From assembly GCA_009760855.2 (NCBI GenBank), contig WPIO01000149.1:627001-691000 (forward strand): a stretch of 64,000 bases of DNA. The letters are read 5' to 3'. This document shows, piece after piece, positions 10,936-22,239 of the stretch. The notes under the pieces were generated by a model. That model ran no database searches. It was given only the letters and a program-made list of their open reading frames with translations, and was not told the DNA's origin. Position 1 is the stretch's first letter. Each line of letters opens with the position of its first letter. The stretch is from Cristatella mucedo (lineage: Eukaryota; Bryozoa; Phylactolaemata; Cristatellidae). Made by a program: the position numbers and the translations under genes.

Positions 10936-12750
10936 GCAGAGTTGCTCCTTGACGTACGAGCCACAGCGAAGCGTCGCCGCTAAGCTGCACCGCTGTCTGG
11001 CCAATGTCATCGACTCCTGCCCTGCCGGCGCCTCCACCGCCGCCGCCACCGCCTGCTCGGACGGACCTCGGTTGCTGGCCTCGATGGCCAGCAACCGAGG
11101 TCCGGTAATTAGGAATGGTAGTCAGCACGGCCAGGTATTCGGGAACGCCGCCTGCGCTCGCTGTTCGTCGACCAGCACTGTGGAAGCGCTCCGCTTTCAA
11201 TGCACAGTGCCCAAACGCCTAAGTGCATTAGACACTCAGATCCCACGGTTTCGCTCAGATCTCGAAGTTACCATGTTTTCTTGGAATCGTGTAAGGACGA
11301 CTCCTCTGAGGACGACCTTCGGCATGCTTCTTGCTCCGTCGTCGCAGGAGTGCCCGCTCGCCGGAACGCCGCTAGCCACAGCGGGCGGTGGCGGTGACGA
11401 GGCGGAGCGGCTGTGCTCCCGCGCCTTTCGCTGCCTCTTTGATAGCAGCGCTCTCGCCGACGAGTGCTCGTTCCTGTGCCCAGTCGGCTCGTTCGTCTCC
11501 GGCGGCAACTGCCGCCTGCCCAACTCGACCCGATCAAGCGACTACGAGATGGACGCTGCTGCAGCACTGCTTCGAGCCAACGGCGAGGCAGCTCGCGGCG
11601 CGAGCTTCGTGAACGACACGCTCGTCGTGCCCGTGAACAACACGCTGGCCGCCTGCGTCGCTTGCGTCGTGAGAGCGTACGTGGACTTCGAGATCCTCGC
11701 CAACGGCAGCTCACTCCTAGTCCGCAGCAGAGGTGGCGACAGCGGCGCTCAGAACGCGACTATTAAGTCGCCGTTCTTCATCGTTGACGGCAGCGTCGCC
11801 AAGGTGTGCGTTCCGAGGCTGCAAGCTGTGGGAGTGGACCGCTCCCTTAGCGGGTGCACACAGCTGCCAGACGCCGTGTCCACCGCTCTCATTTGCATCT
11901 CGGTAGCGTCGCTGATCGCATATCTCGCACTCTTCGCAATGATAAATCCGCTGCGACGGTTTCCGGGCGACATGGTGGCCAGCGAGTCGTGCGCCTTCCT
12001 AGTCGCGTTCCTTCTCTTCTTGCTACGGCCGGCTGCGGCCCACTCCGCCATTCTCTGCTCGGGTCTGGCGACGGGCATCCACTACTTCCTGTTGGCCGCT
12101 TTCGCCTGGATGGCGCTGCGGTGGAAGTTGTCAGGGTGCTCTCCTTCAACCGCACCATCGCACAAGGTGGGGCGAAACGGCGGCGAGTGGCCTACCAAGC
12201 GCTCGGCTGGTGCCTGCCACTCGCCTTCGTCGGTGCGGGGCTGCTGGCCGACCACGTCGAAGCGAGCGTTCGGCCGGCGTACGGCCTCCCGCAGTGCTTC
12301 ATTCGCAGCCGCCTCAGCAATAGGGTGCTCTTCATGGCGCCCGCCTGCGTCTGCGTGTTGGTCAGCGTAGCCGTCTACGCGTACATGGTCATCAAGCTGG
12401 CTGTATTAGCGCTGCAGACGCGGAGCGCGCGACGCGGGACACAGCGAGACAAGCTCGTGCTCAGCGTCAAGCTCGTTTTCACTCTCGGACTGCTGTGGAT
12501 GCTTGCCGTTCTCGCCTCGTTCATCGACAACGCTGAGCTCGAGTGTGCATTTGTCGTGCTCAACTCTTTGCAGGGCCTGTTCCTTCTCGTCGCGTTCGCC
12601 AGCAACATGGACGTGTACAAGTGGTGCAGAGGTTTATCGTCTAGACCACCTTCGAGTTCATCCACAGCGACAACGGCCTTGTTGAATGCAGGGGTCCGGC
12701 AAATGCCAGTGAAACTGCACTGCAGTGAAACCGCAGCAACGGCCCGTTAA
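10936..12750 (+). pseudogene. Receptor copy 1, terminal exon: ectodomain and seven membrane segments
   Basis: After TTGTTACAG the frame reads QSCSLTYEPQRS, LANVIDSCPAG and GNAACARCS, the second repeat of the Methuselah-like ectodomain pattern. A Cys-rich and Asn-glycosylation-rich stretch follows to about 11,820. TM1 starts near 11,884 (ALICISVASLIAYLALF), TM2 has CAFLVAFLLFLLRP, and TM3 has HYFLLAAFAWMAL. Four bases are missing at about 12,117, as shown by alignment with 51.4 kb. The frame then continues through TM4 (LGWCLPLAFVGAGLLAD), TM5, TM6 (LVFTLGLLWMLAVLASF) and TM7 (LNSLQGLFLLVAFASN) to TAA at 12,748. These are class B/adhesion-type signatures. No GPS cleavage site is seen, as is usual for Methuselah-like receptors. 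Confidence 0.85.
11062..11104 (+). repeat. Perfect 19-base inverted repeat inside coding sequence
   Basis: The arms are 11,062-11,080 (CGGACCTCGGTTGCTGGCC) and 11,086-11,104, with loop TCGAT. It encodes the LLASMASN stretch of the receptor ectodomain. The matching region of copies 2 and 3 has no hairpin. Confidence 0.95.
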
Positions 12751-12825
12751 AACCGGTAAAACTGTGCTGCATTGACGAGCGTTTTGTCAGGTTAACGTCT
12801 GTGGATTAGACTATTTCTAAATCCT

Positions 12826-12831
12826 AATAAA
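12826..12831 (+). promoter_or_regulatory. Poly(A) signal of receptor copy 1
   Basis: AATAAA stands 76 bases after the stop codon of the terminal exon, a normal distance for a short 3' UTR. Confidence 0.6.
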
Positions 12832-12899
12832 TTGATTGATACATTTTAAACGACTTATGTTGGTCTGGTATGGTCTGATAAAGCTCACGAATGTCTCTT

Positions 12900-13165
12900 G
12901 AAAGCGAATGTCGGGTCTCATGCCGATAGCTACCTCGAGAGCGGAATGAGATGTTCCCTCTATCTGAGTCGATACGAACGTCAGATAGAAGCGGATCGTT
13001 TTTGTATTATCTATTTAAATTGGCAGACTTGCTCGGAAATTAAAGCAGCTCCTGGTTATAATGACGGCTGGAGTTTGCATTTACCTCGTAGCAGGTGGTT
13101 CCTTAGCAACGTTTTTCTGTTCTCACTGCACGGAAGAAAGAATCTCGTCGGCAGACGGCCTTAGC
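12900..13165 (+). other. Downstream block conserved with copy 2
   Basis: Landmarks AGATGTTCCCTCTATC, GATGGCTGGAG (here GACGGCTGGAG) and CATCGGCAGACGGC (here GTCGGCAGACGGC) recur in order at 52,620-52,850, about 0.7 kb after the copy 2 stop. This ties the duplication to the gene's 3' flank. No coding function is evident. Confidence 0.65.
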
Positions 13166-13905
13166 ACCAGCTTCTGGCACGCTTCCTACTCTGCAGGGTG
13201 TCGTGCGAGGGCGAATAAATAATTAAGCGAAGGGCTAATTTTGCGTCATCTCGCCGCCATGCTGCTCGTTGGTGCACGTTTGACAAGCCGAAGCGATGGG
13301 GTGGAGATATGGAGGCGGTTGCTGAGCACGAAAAGCCGCTGCACGACTCAGTCACCGGAAGTCGCTCGTTCTGAAGCTAGCATAACAGTACTGTGTCACC
13401 ACGACTCAAAAACAGGTATCCAAATTCTATAATAACCCTTCGGAAACTACTGAATGATCATGTATATTACATACTGCTACCTTTGTGGACGATTCACGTA
13501 TAGAACCGGCGAATCCAGAAGTAATACGAGGTTATGACGAGACTTGACCTTTTCAGAGGCAGCAACTATCAGTCGGAAAGCCGAGGCATCTGGCTACTTA
13601 GCAGCCTCTCAAGAGGCTTTTTCAAAACGGCGGCAGGGCCCGCTGGCCCCACTTTGCAACGCTTAAACGAGTAGCTAGCACCACGAATGTGCATAGCAGA
13701 TGAAATTGCAGGAACTTGTCGCTCGCACCAAATGCTCCAGATAACAGTTCCTGGATCTTTGCCCAATCGATCTTTGATCAATGTTCAATCCCCATTGCCC
13801 GGAATCGTGCGTTTGAGTCCAGCAGGGTGCAATTCTTTGTTGCTTAGCCGAAGCACTATCGATGGTCATAGCGGCTTTGCTGGAGCTACGTATGTACATA
13901 TATAG

Positions 13906-13945
<40 letters not shown>

Positions 13946-14149
13946 TATCTAGAAAAATATTTTTAACTAGTATAAATATACATTAGCCGGTGTTGCCCTG
14001 TCCTGCCGGGGTCGAGCGTGGTACCCAAGTCTCCCGGTTCAGGAACGAGGACCATACAGCTTCTGAGCCAGTAATGGCGTCGGAGATGCAGTGCAGCCTC
14101 AAAATTGTCCTTTCCTCGCGTGGGATGCCGAGGTGGGCTAGATATACTG
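13166..14149. other. No gene recognised; short AT microsatellite
   Basis: The stretch contains (AT)n at about 13,890-13,945. Otherwise I see no coding motif. The last 100 bases, from ATTTCCGGTTACTGATGC on, match the sequence ahead of the LINE copy at 61.9 kb. Confidence 0.5.
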
Positions 14150-14745
14150 TACGAAATCAGGGGTTATGCAATTTCCGGTTACTGATGCCTATAACTCAGG
14201 AACGAATAATCCCATCACGACCATAATTTGAACAACTTAAGATGCCAAAGTTGCTAAAATGTGAACTTTTTTAGACAGGGATACCACATCTAAATTGGTC
14301 CATGCATTTACGAAATTCCGTCTTGGCTTCTGTAAGTTACTACTTACTGGTCTATTGGCCTGTGCACTGAATTGCTTACAGCCGGTGCAAAACTCTGCAG
14401 CTAGGCTTTTCTGTCGTGAGCGTCGCAGCTGCTACATTACACCACTTCTCACCAATCTGCACTGGTTCACTCTCGAGCAACGCATCGACTTCAAGGTTTT
14501 GTGGCTCACTTTCAGGTAGTACCTTCATTCTTTGGCTCCAGCCTACCTATCAGATATACTCCGCCACCAGGCTAAGCATCGTACCATTCGCTTTTAGGAA
14601 TCTAACTGTTTAACCATAAATCTTACAAATCTCAAATCCCTTGGAGACAATGATTTTAGTTCGTATGGTCTAAAAGCCTGGAACTCACTCGCGACTTGCA
14701 TCACGTCAGCCGTGACGTCACAACTCTCTTCCCAGCCCGAATCAC
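14150..14745 (+). mobile_element. LINE family A (CR1/L2-like), 3' fragment A1
   Basis: This is the C-terminal reverse-transcriptase-protein region. It shows LQPVQNSAARLFCRERRSCY and LTNLHWFTLEQRIDFKVL, the typical CR1/L2 block. Stops and frameshifts are frequent, and the 3' UTR and tail are missing or scrambled. The 61.9 kb copy shares the same 5' join, so the two may descend from one insertion that was later duplicated. Confidence 0.75.
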
Positions 14746-15029
14746 AACCGACAGGCTGACCAGTCATTCCCCGAGCGTCGCCTCTCCTGCTGCCTTACTA
14801 GAGATTACGGCATAGCAGATCGGTGATAGCAATATCCTCGTGCAGTCTACAGTCAGCAAGCAGGAGTCATTATTGCCGACAGATACTCGGGGAAGTATTC
14901 GCTTGTACCCACTAACAGTTTTCTTTTGCTCGTTTCAGGTCGCAGTTTCCTGATGTCAGAAACATGTTCCTGAGTTTTACTGATTTAGGGAAGGGACGAC
15001 TCACTCTGCCCTCGATTGCTAATTCCTTT

Positions 15030-16240
15030 TGTGCATGCTACGCTGATCGGCTCAGTGAAGTGCATTGGTCCTACCTGTTCCTCGCTAGTGTTGACTATGG
15101 TGAAGTCGTATTTATCTATCTTACGGGCCCAACGCCATAGACGGCCAATGACTCGATCTGCTTTCTTCTTAATCAGCAGCCAATTTATTGACTGCCTCGT
15201 GGTCTACGTAAAGAAGAAAGTGTCTGATGGTAATTACGGTTGGTTAGTAGTGACCGCCTCTGCTAGACGCTCACACTTTGCAGCGAGTACTTTGCTTTCT
15301 TTTTCTTGAGCTTCCGTCCGTCAAAAGCAGCAGGTTGCTGTCTATCACGTACTGTGTGCCTCGTTTGACTGCTTAAGGACGCTACCCTCTGCATTACCGA
15401 ATATGTTGTAAGTCACGATACATTGAGAGCTTGAGTCAGGACGACGGAGTAAAATGTCGTTTGCCAGCCTCAGCTTTAGCATAGTGAGCGCTACTGCGAG
15501 CTGGCGCTTGACCAATGAAACTCCTTTAACTGGTCGTATAGCATAGACAAAATATCGGCCGAGCCCGTAATAAACTTCCGGTTGAAAACCCATCAGTCCC
15601 TGGAGTCGGGCCACGTCTGAGGCAGCTTTCGGGGTCGGCAAACGTTGGGTGATTGATAGTCTTTTGGTGTCGTCTAAATGCTGCAGGCAGAGAAAATATG
15701 CCCAAGGAATGCAACCACTTTCTCGGTAAAGCTGCAATCATGCCTGACAGTTTAAATCCCGATGTCGTAAAAAAGCCGCTGGACCCAACAACTTATAGCG
15801 AAGACAGACACGATCGTCCAAGATCCTGCCAGGACATCTTCATCATGGTCAACTCATGAATCGTTTCGTTGACTACATGTGAATAAGTTTCCTTGGTGCT
15901 ATTTAACCAGAAGTGTATCGGAGAGAACTAAAACAGCTCATGCAATAAGGTGAACGCTGCTTAAGCCTGATCAGCTTTGAACACCTGGATCTCATCGTAA
16001 CCGGAAACCATGTTAAGGTAACATACTTGGCTTTGTGGAGTGAATTGGGTGTTTCCTTCATGTAAGGAAGAGGGCCACTCTCGCACAATGTCGCTTCGTT
16101 AAGTCGGCGATAGCCAGCACAGTTTGCAAGTCCCTCACTGCTTTTTGATTATCGCCAAGGGTCAGGCCCACGGGCTTGGCAACTTCTCTTTGATATAATC
16201 CACTAGCATCTCGGCTAATGTCTTCGTTATATCACTTTAT
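15030..16240 (-). pseudogene. Ty3/Gypsy-like pol relic (RT and RNase H)
   Basis: Minus-strand pieces appear in the correct order. YIKEKLPSPWA and YRRLNEATLCESGPLPYMKE (16.2-16.0 kb) are the RT start. An SGYDEI-like motif and ILDD (about 15.8 kb) are in place of the catalytic YLDD box. ITQRLPTPKAASDVARLQGL lies near 15.65 kb, then NDILLRRPD and GNAEGSVLKQ of RNase H, and a FLLYVDHEAVN match near 15.2 kb. Frames change several times, so it is dead. No integrase or LTR was identified. The family follows from motif order and is inferred without a search. Confidence 0.6.
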
Positions 16241-16371
16241 AAAGTAGGCGGCGCAAGCCTTGAGCCTTGCCGTGCCAGGACTGCTTCCGACATGTGCTGA
16301 ATAACGTGACGGATCTTCTAGTAAATGTCAAAACCTGATGGCTTTTGGATAATAAGTCGGCGTAATGATAA

Positions 16372-16725
16372 AAATGATCAAATATACTTGATAAGGTTCC
16401 CACAGAGAACTCAATCTCTTTCTCAGTGCTTTAAATTCGCTGAAGAGGAAACACGACATAATGGTGATTGATATCATGCCCCACATGCAACACGATTAGG
16501 GGTGACATGCACAGGGTCATCATGTAAGTGTGGTTAGTGGCAGCATGTGCATAGTCAGCACGCATAGGCATATTAAGAGCGAATCACAGGGACCCACTTA
16601 ATGCTGTCATTAAAAAGTACGTTTATAAGGTCTTTTTTTTAATGTGGTCAAGTCAGGGGATATCGTGACGCAAGTAGAGAGTGAGTTCCGGGCTTTGGGA
16701 GCATACGACTAAATGCACGGTGTCT
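16372..16725 (-). mobile_element. LINE family A 3' end, fragment A2
   Basis: On the minus strand this gives the last part of the LINE protein (PKPGTHSLL.S..PLT), the CA-rich 3' UTR (CACGCATAGGC, GACATGCACAGGGTCA on the plus strand) and the tail CTTGATAAGG..CCCACAGAG. It abuts the CT microsatellite at 16,726. Confidence 0.75.
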
Positions 16726-16847
16726 AGAGTCTCTGTTTCTCTCTGCCTCTCTCTCTCTGTCTCTCCCTGTCTCTGTCTGTCTGTCTGTCTGTCTCTCTAT
16801 TTCCTTTCTCACTCTATCTCTTTTTCTCTCCATATATCTATCTAACA

Positions 16848-16918
<71 letters not shown>

Positions 16919-17025
16919 GTTTTATCGGTCAATCTATGTATCTCCTTATGTATCTATCTCTTCCTCTCTCTCTATCTCTGTCTCTCTCTCAAGCTATCTC
17001 TCTGTCTTTGTGCTTCATTTCCCCC

Positions 17026-17068
<43 letters not shown>

Positions 17069-17087
17069 GTCTCTGTCTCTGTCTCTG

Positions 17088-17121
<34 letters not shown>

Positions 17122-17152
17122 CCTCTCTCCGTCTCTATCTCTCTTTCTCTCG
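16726..17152. repeat. Composite CT / TCTA / CTGT microsatellites
   Basis: CT and CTGT stretches come first, then (CTAT)n at about 16,840-16,920, then more CT/CTGT to 17,150. All are non-coding. Confidence 0.95.
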
Positions 17153-17744
17153 CCTTGGTCGTCGTTTTGCAGTGGATTGCCGTACTGGCCCGGCCATTGT
17201 AGTAAATTGTAGTGCAGTGCATTGCCGTATAGCGGTCGAGGCAGAAACAGTGAAACTATGCGGGTACTCAATAACCGAATAGTAGAGCAGCGTCCAATCG
17301 TGATTAAAAATTCTAGTGTAAGCACTCTGGTATCTTTTCGGCGTATTGCAGCCGATTGAGGTGAATTGTGGTATGAGACCGGACCGTTGCAGCCGATCGA
17401 GTGTAATGCATGAGAACGCGTGTGAACAATGAAGCGAAAATCAGTGTGTGCACTTTGAACTGAGTCTAGTTTTATACGCCAATTACAGCTTCGCGATTCA
17501 GATTTAAGGTTAATTTGCAGAGGACTAAAGTGGATAGTGCTAATATAATAAAGTGCTTTTTCCACAGGTCATTTCGGGCAATTGCCGTGAATTGCCAGAG
17601 TGCGAGGATGCACAACTTTTAATTTTACGTGGGTGTGCACACAAAACGGTGCAAGCTAATATGCTATTAAAACTAGAGCTCGGCACAATCTATTTCTATT
17701 TTTTTTCTGCGGTGAATTGCGTTGGATTCCGAGTAACCTAGTGC
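17153..17744. other. Unrecognised sequence with repeated ATTGCCG words
   Basis: GATTGCCGTA, CATTGCCGTA and AATTGCCGTG recur here, and the complement (TACGGCAATC, GACGGCAATA) recurs at 21,980-22,170. This suggests related sequence in inverted orientation. I see no coding capacity. Confidence 0.4.
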
Positions 17745-18961
17745 CGTTAACGGTAGCTCAGCCAAATGGGAGATGCAATAATCTAGCCAACGCAGAACGA
17801 AGGTGCTAGTTAAATCTCGTTCAAGCCACTGTGGAAGACAGTTACTAATCTTAGATAGGGATTGCTAAGGATGGCTAGCAGTGGAAGCAGTTTCTTTAGC
17901 AAAGCTTTCAAAATATAAGCAGCTGCCAAAGACGGCATTTAAATTCCAAGCACACGGGATAATCGCATAAAAGCATAGTCTATTAAAAGATCAAAGTCTT
18001 CTTGTCAGCCACGCGCTTGGGGTGTTCTACGAGTAGTAGTTCGTTATATTGTCCTTTATTTTATTAAAATATTGCTATCGTCAATGATCGAATGTCTGTA
18101 AGGCGAGCATTGCTCAGCTAATTCATACTTTTGCTCTACCGTTTTTGCTTGGGCTTCCGGTACTGCTGATGCATTGCTGATATGCGAATCTCAATTCGCA
18201 CCAATTTGGTACTACTTTCAATTATAACTTTGAGTGTAGTTCAAAATTATTCTAAGCGAAGTCTCTAAAGTCGGTTCGCAGTGACAACCTAGCAAAGAGG
18301 CCAATTTAATGGCGGCTATTGGCGACGAGAAATATAAATTGAGCAGCAGTCAGGGCGTGATGCCTTATTTAGTAAAGACGGCGTCGATGTTTAACCAGCA
18401 GAGCACCGGACCCGTAGCCAAGAGGCTGTGGGGGAGTTGCCAGCACTGGGCGAAAGTTGTTGGTGCTCAATCCAAGTAAAGGCGCACTTAACTCGTTCAG
18501 AGCTTCAAAGTTACTATTATTACGGCAACCGCCAAAATTAGCTATTCATTCACAGTCGTAGATTCTGAAAATCAGGAGTGATGACAAAGCCAAGCTAATA
18601 GCGATGCAGCCAAGGTGAAGGCCACATAATGCTCACCAATTAACTAAATTGTGCTGCAGCCATTCTGCGGCATGATTTAAAAAAATGACGTCAACGTTCA
18701 ATCGGCAGAGCTCCAAACTGGTCGTTCAGAAGCTGAGCGATAGTCAACCACTTTGAACAAAATTTCTAGTCAAGAAAATATATAATAAATGATCATTAAG
18801 ATACATATGCACATCACCCTGACAGGACTAAATCACTTTCCATGCACTTTACATATACTGAAAGGAAGCATGTACATTTGTCAATGATAACACGAAATTG
18901 TTCAGCACTCGTGGTATCCTAAATCTAACCATTCGATATTTACAGCAAAACTTCCTTTACA

Positions 18962-19010
18962 GCCGATGTAAAGTGCGTAGAGAGGGTTAAGTTCTCCGAG
19001 GGCACTATGC
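18962..19010 (+). mobile_element. Old LINE family A-type tail
   Basis: AAAGTGCGTAGAGAGGGTTAAG followed by a TTCTCCGAGGGC segment resembles the family A 3' end. The same tail is present at 44,330-44,385 in the paralogous block, so it was there before the duplication. It could also be the end of a SINE. Confidence 0.5.
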
Positions 19011-20097
19011 AAATATATTACTTTTTATTATTTTAGTAACACAAAGAAGGAATGATGAGGATGGAATAAATGCTATTGTAAGCAGGTGGAGTTTAGCCAA
19101 TAGTCACCATATAACTTGCCAGGCTGCAGAAGCAAGCTTTTCTCGGAAAACGGTATTGTGGGCCGATCTCGATGGCTAAAGCTGCCTACCGAAACCCAGC
19201 TCAAGCTGGTGACCCAAGCTTCCCGATTCTCCTATACAGTTAGTCTCGTGGCTTTGCTTTTCGGTAATATAGGCCTAATGTACTTGTCTAGGACTACACT
19301 GTTACTGCTCCATGAGTTTTTTTTCCTGGAATCACAACTGCCAAATTACACTGCTTTTAAACGATACATAATAAGTATGTATGGTACTTTAAATTTTCGC
19401 TCCTGCCTAACTACCTAAATTATTCCTTAACTAGACGTACCATGTGCTCATCTGACGCTAGTCGTGAAGCTGTAAAGTGATTCAACTTCAAATCACTTGG
19501 AAATTCTCCGTATACTTTGTATGGTCTTGTGGCCGTCATACAACCTCTGACATACGCCACTACAATATCTGACCTGATTTTATTAAAAAAGGACGTAAAG
19601 ACAGGTACGTTACTTTGCAGCATTTGCTAAGTCCATGGGAATTTTTATTTTTTTGTTTATGTATGTTGACACTGTGAATATTATTACTAACCTATAGACG
19701 AGCTTCTTATTCAGGTTACTAAAAGTGCCGAGAAGGAGATTCTTCTTTTAACATGCTTTAATACCTCCAAAATATTCTTACTAAGTCTGTATAGTACTAA
19801 ATAAATTACACTCGCCACCTTTGACGTTTTTGAATTATAGCAGGGTAAATTTGTGAATGAAATTTGACCATATACAGTCAATATCAAACTTTTTCATAGT
19901 AGTTGGCAAAATTAGCATAAGTACAGTTTCGCCTTTTTGTGCATGACGGATCAGAGCAGGTTAAACAAAGTTTTTAACGCTGTACAACCATATGTAGTGC
20001 ACCGTCTTTGATATTATGAAGCCTCTGCCAAGTGTTTTGCATAGATAGCAATTATCGGCTTAGTTTAGTGTACACCACCTATTATCTCCTAACCTTG

Positions 20098-21122
20098 ATT
20101 TGCTGCATGAATTGATGACATCCGCACATGGATGGCAGCAAATTTTAAAAACATAAACGAAGATACAACTAACTTACTAGTTAAGGGCGAACCTAGTGTG
20201 ATTCAGAAATTGGAAAGGCTGACGCTTAGAACTGGCTCTTGCAGAATATCTCCTGTTGAATCATCTCGAAATCTAGCTGTCATGTTCCAAAGCGACCTCT
20301 CGTTAGACGACCTAATCAGCTCCACAGTCAAATCTGCCTATTTTCTGTTTCATTACATTGCTAAAATTCGGGCTTGTTTAGAAAAGGATACCACTTCTAA
20401 GTTGGTCCATGCATTCGTAACATCCCGTCTCGACTTCTGCAAGTCACTGCTTTTGCCCTACCCGGTATGTGCGATCAGGCGATTACAGCTGGTTCAAAAC
20501 TCTGCAGCTAGGCTTGTCTGTCGTGAGCGGCGCAGTTGCCACATTACACCACTTTTCGCCGACCTGCAGTGGCTACCAGTCAAGCACCGGATTGACTTCA
20601 GGTTTTGTCGCTCACTTTTAGGTCACTTCATTCTTTGGCTCCAGCCTATCTCTCTGTTATACTCCCCCACCAGGCCACGCATCGCACCAGACGCTTTTCG
20701 GAATTCAACAGTATACAAATACCTTTTAAAAACCACAAATCCTTTGGAGACCGTGCATTTATTTCGTATCATCCCAAAGCCTGGAACTCCGTCCTTATCT
20801 GCGTCAGAACATCCCCTGACCTGACCACATTTGAAAAGAACTTAAAAACACACCTATTTATGACAGCATTTAGATGGTCCCCGTGATTCGTCCTTGATAT
20901 GCTTATGCGTGCTGAGACTGTGCATGCTGCCACTAACCACATTTGCATGCTGACCCTGTGCACGTCACCCCTAACCATGTTATTCATGTTTTTTTTTATT
21001 AAGCATGATACTATTTACCCTCATATTGCATTTCCTTTTGCATTAAATGTAAAGCAAAGAGAGAGAGATTGAGTTCTCTGAGGGAGCTTTATCAAGTGCA
21101 TTATTAATATTACTATTATTAT
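20098..21122 (+). mobile_element. LINE family A, 5'-truncated copy A3
   Basis: It starts within the reverse transcriptase just after the YADD region (DDIRTWMAANF). It then keeps 230 open codons: VKSAYFLFHYIAKIRAC, SKLVHAFVTSRLDFCKS, LQLVQNSAARLVCRERRSCH and LQWLPVKHRIDF. One frame change near 20.6-20.7 kb leads to the C-terminus. The 3' UTR and a tail (GAGTTCTCTGAGGG, then ATT repeats) end near 21,120. The paralogous block near 45.12 kb has no insertion, which confirms the edges. Confidence 0.85.
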
Positions 21123-21702
21123 CTCCATGACGTAATGCCTCAGAATCATAGGTTCAATCTCAAGCATCGCAGCAACACGAATCGCTAAACCTATTGTTTT
21201 AGTTACATCGGTGAACAGGATTCAACCATAAAGCTGCAATGTTTATTTCGTGGTAAGTCTCTCACCAATGAAAACGTGTAGCCAGCAGTGCTAAAAGAAC
21301 ACCTCTCACGTTCTCACTATGAATCCTATGATTTACCACAGACATTATAATCGCCAGGTCTACAAAGTGCAAGCTTGTAAAAGCACATACAAGACCAGGA
21401 CTGACTGCCCATCAACAGGCATACGAGGACCCCTGTAGATCTTACCAATAAATCCTAGCAAAGGCAAAGTTTAGCTTCTATAAACATATTGTTCGGTCAC
21501 TATTTCACGATCCAAAAGTGCCGATGTCTATGACAACCTCTCTACGTAACCACTGCCAGGTTACCGGCAATCGGGAGCAATGACCGGGACTGATTCGCCA
21601 ATTCGGGGAAAATTGACGAGAAATTAATAGTTCGAAGCCTCAATGGTCATTACGTGTTCAATACAACTTCGTCCTAAGTCAAACGTGGCATTTTCAAGGT
21701 GA

Positions 21703-21785
21703 TTTAATAATAATAATAGTAATAATGCACTTGATAAAGTGCCCTCAGACAGCTTAATCTCTTTCTAGGCGCTTTCCATTTGCTA
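21703..21785 (-). mobile_element. LINE family A 3' tail only
   Basis: AATAATAATAGTAATAATGC then CTTGATAAAGTGCCCTCAGA and AGGCGCTTTCCATTTGCTAC. This is just the last 80 bases of the LINE, on the minus strand. Confidence 0.75.
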
Positions 21786-22239
21786 CAAAGGGAGTTGTTC
21801 GGTAACTGTCAGAAATGCACGCCAATCCTCAGCAATTGTAGGGGCCAATAAAGGGCAATCAGTTGAAAATTGAAAATATTGACTGCCATAAACTGCAACT
21901 GTCATTCCACATAACAAATACCAGTGAGTCCACTTAATTATCACACATAGCGCTCGTTCAATCGGCAGTGCTGCATGCCAATCGACAGCAGTAGCCGGGG
22001 AAATACGGCAATCCAAAACGGTCCGCTACAAATAGACCGACAGTTGCTGACGGAAGCTCCAACTATTCTTGCGTGTTACACTACACTGCATTTAAAGTGC
22101 AGCCACGTTCTTCTAAGCAATCAAGAACACACACACACGACACTGCACAGCCGTCGACGGCAATAGCCCGGCTTCGACCGCAATTTGTTTCACATTGACT
22201 AGACCTTGGCTGTTCAAAGCTCCAATCATCGTGCCAAAT

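Larger units (their letters stand above)
17745..21370 (+). repeat. Large duplicated block, copy 1 (matches 42,355-45,355)
   Basis: The match begins at CGGTAGCTCAGCCAAA and can be followed through AAGACGGCATTTAAATTCC, ACGTCAACGTTCAATCGGC-type stretches, the old LINE-type tail at 18.97 kb, and on to CAGGTCTAC near 21,355. This copy is longer because LINE A3 sits in it. In copy 2 the block lies inside the last intron of receptor copy 2. Here it lies 5 kb downstream of receptor copy 1. It has no coding content of its own. Confidence 0.75.

Noticed and set aside
10709-11200. 163-codon minus-strand frame opposite the receptor exon
   Set aside because: It is antisense to a well-supported exon, runs into the microsatellite and has no motif.
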